In this document: positions 46,152 to 57,790 of the stretch, in pieces
Numbering within the stretch: the stretch's first letter is position 1
Layout: each line of letters begins with the position of its first letter
Source: Trebouxia sp. TZW2008
Taxonomy: Eukaryota > Chlorophyta > Trebouxiophyceae > Trebouxiales > Trebouxiaceae
Length of the DNA: 64,000 nt
Direction: 5' to 3'
Assembly: GCA_002118135.1 (NCBI GenBank)
Contig: BDIU01000375.1
Span: 25,899-89,898, forward strand
Position numbers and translations under genes: made by a program
The notes under the pieces: generated by a model
Databases searched by the model: none
What the model was told of the DNA's origin: nothing
What the model saw: the letters and a program-made list of their open reading frames with translations, nothing else

Positions 46152-48730
46152 ATGACGGACTCGATCGGGCTCTCGGGCCAAGTGCCGGTTGGCAGTCAAG
46201 CTGAGATGCCACCCCAGGTTCCAGGAGGCATGCAAGTAGGTGTATGACCGTTGCGTTTGTGCGAGAAGGGTTTTGTGTCCTAGCCATAGTTGAATAAGGG
46301 TACTCAATGCTTCCTAGTGCTGCGCGCTCGCAAGCAAAATCGCTGTGATGAAGACTTGCGTCTGCATGCTTTGTCTCGGAGATCTACGTGTCTTACTATC
46401 TGAAGTTGCTATGCTCACGCAATTTGTCTCAAGCACTGCTCCAATCACTTCCTGTGCAAAAATGACAGGTCTCACAGTACAACCCAGCTGGATATTCGCA
46501 AGCTATGGCACAGCAATTGCAACAGCAGAGCATACAGCTCAGGATGTTCTGGGAGCAGCAGCATGTGGAAATTCAGCAAGTTGGAACTGATCCTGCAGAG
46601 TTCAAGAACCACCAGTTGCCTCTAGCGCGCATTAAAAAGGTAAATTGTCTGTGCAGACTGCTTTTGCCTGAAGACTCATCATATTTTGCTGACTGTACTC
46701 ATTCTGCTCACCTATTTCGTCTGCAGATTATGAAATCAGATGAGGATGTGCGGATGATCAGCGCTGAAGCGCCAGTCTTGTTTGCAAAGGTATGCAAAGC
46801 AGCATGTGGTCATCTTGCTCTGCTGGTCATCTTGCTCTGCACACAGCGTTCTTTTGCTGGCTTTAGTACCGCAAACTTATTGTTTGTCCTGAGCACTTCT
46901 GTCCTTGCATGAGGTCAATATGCTGTAGGCGTACATTAGGGGCTTTATACACCTTCATACAACGCATCTCAACAAAGAAGTATGGTTCAAGCTTGTTATG
47001 ACGGGCGTCGCAAACCTGCATACAACATTACTGAAAGCAAATAATATCGTCTAAACTTGCTATGAGAGACATTGCACATCTTTGTACAACAACAATGAGC
47101 CAAGCAATATGGTTCAAGCTTGCTGTGAGGGGCTTTGCACACACCTTCTTACAACAAAGAGTGAACCCAGAAAATATGGCGCAAGCTTGCTGTGAGAGGC
47201 TGAGTGGCGCTGACATATTACATGTTTAAAAGTGTAAGTAATTATCAATGCTATAATTCATGTCTGTTCCAGGCCTGTGAGATGTTCATCCTGGAGTTGA
47301 CCTTGAGGTCTTGGAATCACTCTGAAGAAAACAAAAGGCGCACACTGCAGCGCAACGACATTGCAGCTGCCATTACTCGCACAGACATCTTTGACTTTCT
47401 GGTGAGTTCCATTTGTGCTGGGATTTCGTACGGGATCAAGTGCAGTTTGCATGCATGAACACACGCTTGACTATGGCAGACAAGAATGTGCAAATGATGC
47501 CTCTGATCACACATTCATATCGTGTTTCCATCCTGACCGTGTGCTAGACATTTCTAGATATGATCGAACATTTGCCTATGATCACAAGTATAACAACCCG
47601 TTTGCATACATTGTAGCTCTTTAAGCACAACATGAGCTTTCACATTGTACACTAGAATGGTTGAAGTTTCATGGCAGTGCTGTTCTCATGCAGTACAAAT
47701 GCTTTGCACAGGTTGACATTGTGCCCAGGGAAGAGCGAGATGATGCTGCCATGATGCAGAGGGTGCCACAGCCCATGAGTGGTGGCATGGCAGGTGAGTC
47801 AAACTCACTGAGGCACTGGCTTACTAACATCTATTGTTTCTGTGCCTTTGGTAAACCTGCATCATGTCAGCTCCATCGCTTTGATAAAGCACATGCACAT
47901 TTTACTTAGGGCCATCAAGCTGGCACATGCATTGCCTCTTGTGATGACAAATGCTAAGGTTATCAAGCTGAATGTCACTATATCGAGTCATCACTGCTTG
48001 AAGAAACAATATTTGGCTGTTGTTGCAGCAAAGAATGGCTGCATGCAATTGGATTGACAGCCCATTTGTAAAAATAGCCTTCAACTTGTTTTTGCCGAGT
48101 AGGGCAGGATTGTGAGGCTCGCAATCAAAGATGTACCTTCACTAATTACTATGTACAAATCAGTTTGCGATGTGCTTGGCAATGATGCTGGTGGTGTGAT
48201 GAGGGACAATAAATGTCTGGCTGCCTTCACTGCACTAAGCTTCCAGTGTCCTTATGATTGCCCACGTTCAAAACTTGCAGCTATGGTATATTTCTCATAA
48301 ACGTCTCACAAATATGATTAGTCTGGGGTGCATGCATGGGTCCTCAGGGGTAGGCCTGGCCAGCCCCCAGCATGATGCCTCCCAATGTGCAGCCATGTCA
48401 GCTGACTTCATCAAGTACATCCGCCTTGCACACATTCAGAATTGTCCATTCTAAGATCCTGCAGCTGTGCTAACTGTCGTTTGGGGTGCAGGTATGGGTC
48501 CTCAGGGGTATGCATGGCCGGCCCCCAACATGATGCCTCCCAACATGCAGTCAGACCCTAGCTTCAGACCCTCAGTTGCCATGGACCCTTCAATGATTCC
48601 ACCTTACCATTTCAGCACAGGCATGCCTCAGTGGCAGCCTCAATCTATGCCAGTAAGTCAGGGATTGCCTCAGACCCAGGCTCAATCAGACCAGGGACAG
48701 TCTCAGCAGCTGTCAAGCAACCAGCAGTAG
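46152..48730 (+). CDS. NFYC: NF-YC / HAP5 histone-fold transcription factor subunit
   Basis: Exons 46152-46235, 46469-46639, 46727-46789, 47273-47401, 47712-47793 and 48492-48730 give 255 residues in consistent phase. The core matches NF-YC almost residue for residue: [68 protein letters not shown] and [11 protein letters not shown]. This is the histone-fold domain (about residues 72-158) that dimerises with NF-YB and, with NF-YA, binds CCAAT boxes. A Gln/Pro/Met-rich tail follows. Most introns are phase 0. The last exon has a decayed copy of its start upstream (about 48.33 kb) and tandem copies of its end downstream in the 3' UTR. Confidence 0.96.
48325..48405 (+). repeat. Decayed copy of the NF-YC last exon start
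   Basis: GCATGGGTCCTCAGGGGTA followed by CAGCCCCCAGCATGATGCC copies the real exon start at 48492. The acceptor is changed (GTGCATG instead of GTGCAG) and an in-frame TAG follows. Confidence 0.85.
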
Positions 48731-49015
48731 CAGTTGCAGTTCACGCCAGTCAGTTGGGGATTGCGTCAAATTCAGGCTCAATCAGACCAGGGAAAGTCAC
48801 AGCAGCTGTCAAGCAACCAGCAGTAGCAGCCGCAATCTATGCCTGTCACTCCAGGAGTGCCTCAGGCTCAAACTCAATTGGACGTGGGACAGTCACAGCA
48901 GCTGTCAAGCAAGCAGCAGTAGCAGCCGCAATGTATGCCAGCCAGTCAGAGGTTGCCACAGACACAGGCACAATGGGACCCAGGAACAGTCACAACAGCT
49001 GTTCACTTCTCAGCA
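48660..49015 (+). repeat. Tandem copies of the NF-YC C-terminal codons, about 90 bp
   Basis: Four units, the first being the genuine coding end (to TAG at 48730). Each contains CAGCAGCTGTCAAGCAA followed by CAGCAGTAG or a variant. Because the first unit ends in a stop, the later three lie in the 3' UTR. A different frame stays open across them but has no other support. Confidence 0.9.
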
Positions 49016-49793
49016 GTAGCAAACTTTGGGCTATGTCAATTTGCCTGCTTCCACAGGGTAGCAATTCTTTGAGAAGGGTGTATGCCTCTGCCAGCAATTT
49101 CATGATTGAGTTGTTCTTTGTTCTGCTGAGTCAAAGTGGACATCGAAGCAAGTTTATATGTTGCCAATGTGTCAATGTATTGCTTCTCTGATCAAACATA
49201 GCTTTGTAGTGTGTTGTGTAGTGTAACGGTTCGCCTTGCCAAAAGGGTCCTATATAGATGTCCGGAAACCTATTCTTATTGTTCATCAACCGTGACATTC
49301 GCCCTCTCCCTGAAAGGCGAGGGTGCCCAAGCCTCGCTATGTTCTTTGCTTTGTCTTGCGCGAAACTAGCCTTTTGCAAGGTCCGTGTAGGTGGAGAGAG
49401 AGAGAGAGATTACACGATCTCGGGTATTCGAAACGTTGCGGTCAGATGCGCAACAGCGGTGCAACTCTGGAATCTGAATGCCTGCCCTGCAGTGCCAGCA
49501 GAGGGCGTTTCATGCTGGCGTTCTACCTAGGACCTGGGGAGCTCAAAGGCACCATCCTTAGCGCTCCGCCTGCAGTTCTGCGTGGCTTGTGCTGCATGCA
49601 GACTCCTTGCCTGCATATGATGGCATCTGCAAACTTGGAGGTCTTGATGTCTTGAGTCCACAGCCAGACGCCCTTGCATGCAGGACTTGACCTTGACCAC
49701 TCGAAACGCTGCTCAGCATAGCCTCTGCTTTGAGGTTGCTCAGGCTCGAGAACACTTTCTGCATTGCAAGGGCGCCTTGCTGTGATTGCAAAC
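49016..49793. other. Intergenic; short GA microsatellite
   Basis: NF-YC 3' region and upstream region of the next gene. A GA run lies at 49393-49409. Small ORFs on both strands are not supported. Confidence 0.45.
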
Positions 49794-51947
49794 ATGCCGG
49801 CATTGCATCCTGTGCCAAACAACAGCGATCCATCAACGACTGCTTCAGCCACAGCCGATGTATCCTCAGACGCTCATGAGTGCCTGCCGAGGCGTGCTGC
49901 CATTGTGAGTAACATGAAAATTGTCGCACGCATGATCAAGCTCAGCAGTGGCCGACGTCAAAATATCACGCAGCAGTCACTTGCGATGTTGCGACCCAGG
50001 TGGTGCCTGCCGGGACCGTCGATAAACGTGAGCTCGCCAAGCTTGCCGAATATCTCAGCCACAATCAAAACGTGACGCAGCATCAGAGGAATGTGTTGCA
50101 TCTGTCAGGTGGGGCACCTCTGCTGCCAGAGTTGGCAGTGTGCCTGATGGCTTTTTGAGCTGTACACCAGTTCACTGATATTGTCTGCAGTGACATACTT
50201 GAGTTTGGCATATCAACCTGATAAATGGATTGATCAGTGTCTTCAAGACTGGACTGAATTGACGTCGTACTGCCACGTTACTGGCATGTGACTGCGTTCA
50301 GCAAGCACTAGTTGGCAGTGTTCCAGGAGTTATATGTCTGTCCACCAATTCACAAGCCGGTCATTGCACCAGCACACCGGTCATGCACACTCATACTCCC
50401 AAGATTGTTGAACCAAGCTGCGGTCCAGCAAGCATTGATTGATATTGGCTCAAGAGGCGCATGTCCACGAACCACATCACAAGCCCTATATTGCAGGTAC
50501 AAACAACCGGTCATGCACACTCACACTCTCAGGACTATTGAATCACGTCGCCAGCTGCGTAACAGAAGCTCACATAGCAGAGTCTCAACACCAAGGCAGC
50601 ACGACAACATGTTTAATTACATCCTCATGCACAGATTGACACCAAATAATTACTGCAGGCACAAGCAGACCCGTCATGCACACTCACACTCCCAGGACGA
50701 TTGAATCACGCTGCCAATTACGTAACAGAAGCCCACATAGCAGGGGCCAAACCCCAAGAGAGCATGGCAGCATGGGTTCCCTGAATGCAACTCATCGCAG
50801 ATCTGCCAGCAAAGCAGATCAGAGACACTTTAGGTAATGTGCCTGTGCAACAAGCAAGCTGACTGGCTTTGTGTGTATCTAGAAATGCAAAATGTCAAGG
50901 TGATGTCTCTGCTGCACAGGGCAAGCTCTGTATGCAGTAGCTTGCGTGCTGTGCATCTGAAGCTCTTTGGGTCACAATGCATAATTGCAGTTGCTCGCTC
51001 TTGATGTCTTTGATTTGTCTGTGCATCAAGCAAATCATCTGAAACTGCAGATCAGCAAGCAAGACAGGCAGGGTAGCAGGCCATGGCAAGCCAGATGGTG
51101 ACATGACTGGAGAAGACATTGAGGCTTGGCGGGGCCTTGCATGTCAAGAGCTCACCCTCCCGCCTTTTCTGGCAATGTATGTACTGGTGAAATCGCAGGT
51201 CAGCAAGCACGGCTGGCAGAGTCGCTCGTCACAGCAGAGCAGCGGGTCATGACAAGTCAGATGGTGACATGACTCGTGAAGACATGGAGGCTTGGTGGGG
51301 CCTCATACCTCAAGAGCTCCCCCTCCTGGCTTTTCTGGCAATTCATGTACTGGTAAAACTGCAGGTCAGCAAGCACAGCAGAGCTGCAGGTCACAGCAGA
51401 GCAGCGGGTCATGACAAGCTAGATGGTGACATGACTGGTGAAGACATTGAGGTTTGGTCGGGCCTGACACCTCAAGAGCTCCCCCTCCTATTTGTCTTGG
51501 CAATTCATGTACTGGTGAAGCCGCAGGTCAGCAAGCAAGGCTGGCAGTGCAGCAGGTCACAGCAGAGCAGCAGGCCATGACAAGCCAACTGGTGAGATGA
51601 CCGGTGAAGACATGGAGGCTTGGTGGGGCCTCACACCTCAAGAGCTGGCCTTACTACAGGCTAACGACCTTGAACCCCAGACACTAGTCAAAACAGCACA
51701 AGTATTGAAAGGAGCAGAAGATCAACAGGAACTGCCCAACATAGATGCAGCAGTGGATGCATGGGCTGATGACATAACCAGCAAGTGGAAGAGCCTGATA
51801 GCACAGCAGCAGAAGGCAGCTGCAGAGGCAGCTGCTGCCAGAAGGGCTGCTGCAGGAAGCCCTAAGGGCAGGGCCAAAAGACTGACCCCCACCCACGCTG
51901 AGCCTGATGCTAGTGCGTCTGAAGGCGCTGCGCCTGCTGGCAAGTAA
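49794..51947 (+). CDS. Unrecognised protein with Ala/Gln-rich helical C-terminus
   Basis: Exons 49794-49904, 49946-50108, 50659-50833 and 51527-51947 join with phases 0, 1, 2 and give 289 residues. Segments: a Ser/Thr/Asp-rich N-terminus; a conserved-looking VVPAGTVDKRELAKLAEYL helix; a basic Ser/Arg/His-rich middle; then EDMEAWWGLTPQELALL and an Ala/Gln/Lys helix (SLIAQQQKAAAEAAAARRAA). No family is recognised. The first intron is only 41 bp and is the least certain junction. Introns 2 and 3 and the 3' UTR are packed with copies of the neighbouring exon edges. Confidence 0.65.
50340..50640 (+). repeat. Two decayed copies of the exon at 50659
   Basis: GGTCATGCACACTCA(C/T)ACTC followed by A(G/A)GA(C/T)TATTGAA-type sequence at about 50.38 and 50.51 kb. 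The real exon keeps the open frame. Confidence 0.8.
51050..51526 (+). repeat. Three copies of the exon at 51527, about 165 bp apart
   Basis: AGATGGTGACATGACT followed by GAAGACAT(G/T)GAGG and CTCAAGAGCTC recurs at about 51.09, 51.25 and 51.42 kb before the real exon. The copies keep the GAAGAC...GGGGCC block at high identity, so these duplications look recent. Confidence 0.85.
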
Positions 51948-52015
51948 GCTGTGCAGTTGACTACATTTGTGTTTGAGTCTGTCTGTCATGATGCATGTGA
52001 CACACTCCGACCCCT

Positions 52016-52115
52016 CCCCCCCCCGCCCCCGTGGGGCAGGGCCAAAGGACTGAACCCCACCCATGCTGAGCCTGATGCTAGTGCGTCTGATGGCACTGCA
52101 CCTGCTGGCAAGTAA
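52016..52115 (+). repeat. Copy of the preceding gene's C-terminal codons and stop
   Basis: GGGCAGGGCCAAA...CACCCA(T)GCTGAGCCTGATG repeats 51866-51947, including the final GGCAAGTAA stop, and lies in the 3' UTR. It is preceded by a C-rich run. Confidence 0.9.
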
Positions 52116-52140
52116 CTTTGTAAACTTGGCTGCATCTGTA

Positions 52141-52314
52141 CAGTGAATTCTCTTTGTGACAACTGCTCTGGTCACTAAGAAATTTGATCCTACATTGAAT
52201 TGCCCTCACTCAGAGGGATTACTGCAGTCACAATGCAGTGATTGGTTACCAATGGTGTTGTTTTTACATCGAGATTGTCCTCACATCGAGTGTCCGCACA
52301 AAGAGAGTTCACTG
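52141..52314. mobile_element. TA-flanked MITE, 174 bp, best-preserved copy
   Basis: Starts CAGTGAATTCTCTTTGTG and ends CACAAAGAGAGTTCACTG, which are reverse complements with one mismatch. It is flanked by TA on both sides (52139-52140, 52315-52316). Its internal core, CAATGCAGTGATTGG, is shared with the copies at 13251, 31790, 42707 and 54051. It lies just 20 bp before the putative start of the next gene. Confidence 0.85.
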
Positions 52315-52334
52315 TAGTCAAATTGCCGACGAAC

Positions 52335-55300
52335 ATGAGCTTAGCAGATTTCTTGCAGCATCTTGGAGGCAAAGGGATCAGTGCCGTCCTCATAATGACT
52401 ATGACAGTGCTGAATTGCTTTTGCAGATGGTGAACCTTGGAAAAATTTGAGCAAAGTCTAATTCAGGCTTTGATCACGATTCCAACCAAAAACTGGTGGG
52501 CAGAGGTGTTCGGCCTCATGGTGCAAGTTGTGCATGCAGAGCATTGTGGGGCAGAATGAAGGTGGTGACCACAGCCCACCTGGCATGACAGCATTCTGCT
52601 TTCACTAGACACCTGCACCACGTGACATCACTTCCAATCGCTTGAAAATATCTGCCTTCCATGCACAGAAACAGCTGTGCTTCACGGCGCAACTGTCATA
52701 TGTGACTCCACTTTTGAACAGGCTGGAGCAACTGTGTGCATGCAGAGCATTGTGGGGCAAGCTGAAGGCAGTGACCACAGCTCACCTGGCAGCAGCTGCC
52801 AAGCAGAAAGCAAAGCAAGCGCTTGAAGTGGTTGATCATCATGTCTCACAGTGCAAGTGTTCGTGCAGAGCGCTGTGGGGCAAACTGAAGGAGGAGGCAA
52901 CAGCTCACCTGGCATGCCAGCATTCTACTTCCACAAAACACCTGCTCTATGTAAAATCACCTCCAACAGCTTGACAATATCTGCCTTCCATGCACAGAAA
53001 CAGCTGTGCTTCACGGTGCAACTGTCATATGTGACTCCACTTGCAACTAGACTGAAGCAACTGTGTGCATGCAGAGCATTGTGGGGCAAGCTGAAGGCAG
53101 TGACGACAGCTCACCTGGCAGCAGCAGCCAAACAGAAAGCAAAGCAAGCGCTTGAAGTGGCTGACGCTGTTGCCCAGGAAGAGATGGTCGCCATGCAGCA
53201 ATACCAGTAAGACACCTGTCAAAGCGTTGTGACCGCCTTCCGTACATTCCAACCATATGATGTAGTGCTGAGCATGTACTTCTGCGTAACTGCATATGCA
53301 AAGCAAGCGCTTCAAGTCGCTGACAGTATTGCCCAGGAGGAGATGGTTGCCATGCAGCAATACCAGTAAGCCATGTTGCATTGCTGGCTTTTCCTGTCAA
53401 ATTTATTTTGTGATGTCAATTTCTTTTCACTAGTGTGACCGCTATCTTTGACGTGCGACTGTGCTGCTGCCTGAGAGGAGTTGGTTGCCATGCAGCAATA
53501 CCAGAACATTATTTTACAGTCATTTGAAGCTGTCACTTCTGGTCTGTGACTGCCCTGTACTGTCCATTCATGTCAGCTTCTGTCTGTGGCTGTTTGCTGT
53601 TGCCCAAGAGGAGATGGTTGCCATGCAGCAATAGCAGTAAGCCACATTCTTGGTGAGTGTCACTTTTTGCCTTTGACTGCCAGATACTGTCTCGTCTTGC
53701 AATCGTCTGTCTGTGACTGAACATTACTGTCTGTGGCTGTGCGCTGTTGCCCAGGAGGAGATGATTGCCATGCAGCAATATCAGCAATTATCACTAAAAG
53801 TAAGCCACATTCCTTGTGACTGTCACACATTGCCATGAACTGCCATATACTGTCTGAACTGTCATCCTCTTGTCTGTAAGTGCAAGTTGTCTGTCTGTGA
53901 CTGGACACTACTGTCTGTGCCTGTGTGATGTTGCACAAGAAGAGCTGGTTGCCATGCAACAGTACCACTAAGTTACCCTGTGCTGCAGTTTTGTGAGATA
54001 GAATGTCTGCCATTCTGCACTCGATCCACACAGAGATCTAGTGGCCTGTAAAGTAATCTCTCGATATAAGAACACTCGATATAAGGACATTCTCGGTGTA
54101 AGGACAATGCAACTCGGAATCAATCACTGCATTCTGACTGCAGTGGTCCCTCTGAGTAAGGACAATTTGATGTAAAGACAATTTGATGTAAGGACAAATT
54201 TCTTGTTAACCAAAGCAGTCGTTACAAAGAGAGTTTACTATACCTTATTTTTCATCACCTGAATGCTTGCTGAAAGGTCCAACTTCAATGCGACGTTGAC
54301 TTGATTTCCGAAACTTTGTGCAAGAATGGTTTGCGTGCATGCACATGGGTCTTAAGTAATGACAAAACTGCAATTTTGCCAATTGTGCCATGCAGGAATG
54401 GAGAATTCATCTTCAGGAGCAGCAACTCTGTGAAGCCTGCAACAGATCTGCCAGAGGACATGATAAAAAGAGTGAGGGCAGCTACATCAGGCTACTGCCT
54501 CAGGGAAGTGCACCCACATACGGACAGACATGGGCTGACAGACCATGCAGACAAGCAGAAGTCAAAACAAAAGTAAGCACCAATTCAAAGAATGACTGGT
54601 GACCATTTGTAAACGGCAACAATGGGCACCCTCTGGATTTGCCATCTGCATTTGCCATCAAAGCTGTTAGGGCGGCCACAACAGGCTACTGCCTCAGGGA
54701 AGTGCACCTGCGTCCACACAGACATGTGCTGACAAACCATGCAGACTGGCACAAGTCAAAACAAAAGTAAGCACCCAATCAAATCATGAACACTCACCAT
54801 TTGTGTATACGGCAACAATGGGTGCCGTCTGGATTTGCCATCTGCATATGCCGTCACAGCTGTTAGGGCGGCCACAACAGGCTGCTGCCTCAGGGAAGTG
54901 CACCCACATACAAACAGACATGGGTTGACGAACCATGCAGACCGGCACACGTCAAAGCAGAAGTAAGCACCTTGTCAAATCATGAGCATTTATCATTTGA
55001 ACTTGAAGCAAAAGTGATCACCCTTGACTTTGCCACTGGGAGGTTTTTGGCATCAGTGAGGGAGTTGGCACCCCACACGGACAGACACGCACTGACACAC
55101 AACGCTGACCAGCACAATTCAAAGGAACAATGAGCATCAAGTCATGGACAGACAAGGGCGAACAGAATCTGAAGACTGGTGCGTGCAAAACTCAAAGCAA
55201 AGGCAAACACGCTCTGCAGCTCAAGCAGATAACGACTAATCACCTGCTTGCCAGTCTACAGTCACTGGCGTGCATTCATGTGGCTGTTGAATTGCATGCC

Positions 55301-57723
55301 AGAGGCTGCAATTGGATCGGAGGCAATTCAAGGCACATAGCTAGTCACAGTAGTAAGTACACATTTCAGCACATGTGCTAGGTGTGTGTCGCGCAAGTCC
55401 TGTCTCGCCAGGCAGGCTTATGTTGAGCATGTTTGTTGGGGCGTCTGACATTCAACTTCTGAAAATAGACCAAAAAATGTCATTTCAATGCACATATCTA
55501 CAAATCAGAAATGCTCTTCCAGACTGTTTTGCAGCGGTGAACCCACTTGCAGAATGACATAGCAAATGGCTGCAGGTTCCCAACGCCTTGGTATGTGCCA
55601 GCCGACATGTGGGGGCCCAAACTTGAGAGCAATTTAAAGGAGAAGGTCTGGCCAAGACTCAAGGAACTGACAACAATGACTTCTGCATTGCAAAATCAAT
55701 ATGACACGCTGCTGCAGGTTTCCAACGCCTTGGTATGTGCCAGCCGACATGTGGGGGTCCAACATTGAGGGCAAACTGAAACAGAAGGTGCTTGCTAAGA
55801 CAGGAGAGACTGACCCAGACTACCTCAAGTGAGTACCCCTATTCGCAGTCAGCAGTCACCAAGTTAAGGCATCACATTCCTGATGTCCGCTTTCAGTTTG
55901 CAACCGGATCTGAACTTGACACGTCAGCACAGACTTTGCGGCCCAATGCTGGCAATGTATTTCAGGCAAGCTTATGTGTGATGTTCAACTTGGCAACAGT
56001 CATGAATTGACACGATACATTGCCAATCACATCAGCACAGACACTGGCATTGATAACAACAATAACAATAATTACACATTCCAGCATATACTGCTAGGTA
56101 TGTGTGGCACGAGTCCTATCTTGCCAGGCAGGCTTGTCTTGAGCGTCGCGATATGGACGCCTGATGTTCAACTGTTGAAAGTTAGACAAAACAATGTCAT
56201 TCCAGATCTTCCTTGGGCGACCTGGAGGATTTGATCCCTTGACTTGACCAAACAACATGATCGGCATTGCATCTGGTATTGCCAGTCACCTCAAAAGAGC
56301 AGATATACAATGGCCCCCGGTTGTAATAGCTGTTTTTGGACCTAAGCTTGGATTACAAAACAGGCCTGGTGGGTGGTTTACCAGCTCTGCAGTTTGCTCA
56401 TGTGCAATTTGGAGCTGTCAGTGGTTTGCAAGTTGGTACTGTGATGTGGGTGATGTGCAGGGCGACTGGCCTAGAAACCCTGGAGTGGGCTAAGGGCGCA
56501 GAGACACAGGCAGCCCAGATGTACAAGAAGTACATCAGGTCAACCCCATTCCACGTGCCTTGATTTTCGATTCTTGCCCTGCTTCTGGTGCAAGCATTCT
56601 GTGCACATGGGCACAGTCAGTACCAGATTGGGATAAGTTCCGCATGTTGACAATGCATGTCTTGTGGTGTGCATAGCCCTTCACGCATGTTGTCCAAGCT
56701 TTTGGCTGCTCATGAATTGCACAAAGGTGTTGTGAATGCAACTGCCTACCCTTCACATGACAGCCAGGCTGTAAGCAAAAGCCCTCATGCCCTACACAAG
56801 CAAACTGAGTGTTTGCCCAACACACCTCTGACAGCCCATGCATGCAAATGTGCTTCAAGGCAATGCTGATTCCTACAGCAGAAGACGCAGGCTGTCTCTG
56901 CTGTCTGGGCAGTCAGAGGGTCCAATTGTGAAGCTTTACAGCGCCCTTTCCTTTCCTTTCCTTTCCTTTCCTTTCCTTTCCTTTCCTTTCCTTTCCTTTC
57001 CTTTCCTGACAGAGACCAGCCAAGTGCAGGCAGTCAGGGGTTCAAGTGCCATGCAAGTAGTGCACTCCGTAAAGACTCCAGACACCAATGAAGAGCCTCT
57101 GCCAGCTGCTAGAGTCAACTGATGCATTGTGATTTAACTTCCTGTTCCTTGTCTGACAATGCATGGCAAATTGCAGGCAGTCAGGGGTAAGGGTGCCGCA
57201 TTACTTGCGCTGTGTAAAGACTCCAGACACCAATGAAGAGGCTCTGCTAGCCTCTAGAGTGAACTGGAGCCATGCTACCATCACCCGTAGCGACATCAAC
57301 AAGCCCGATGTCAGTTCCATGTTTGGCGGCACCAGAGACAGGCTTCACTCAGCGACTGACGGCAACAGGGATCACATGGCTGTGGTGGCAGCTGCCATGC
57401 AGCAGGGCAAGGTATGCATAGAGTCTTGCATGAGATCACCTTACATGACATTGCGTCACGTTGCATTACGTTACTTTACGTTGCAACACATTGCTTTGCA
57501 TTGCACCCCTGTTTGGTCCCCAAGACAGCACAGATCCACTGGTTGGTCGGCTGGTCAGTTGGTTGGTCGGTCGACTGGGCGGCCGTTTGGTCCGTCAATT
57601 AATCGGCTGATTTGTTGGTGGCTTGCTTGCTTGCTTGACTCCTGGCATTGCCTGTATTATGCCCAATTTGCCTAAGACAGTTATAATCCGCTCATTGATT
57701 GATTGATCGATCGATCGATCGAT

Positions 57724-57790
<67 letters not shown>

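Noticed and set aside
48631..49191. 186-codon plus-strand frame across the NF-YC tail repeats
   Set aside because: It uses a different frame from the conserved NF-YC exon and exists only because the 90-bp repeats lack stops in that frame.
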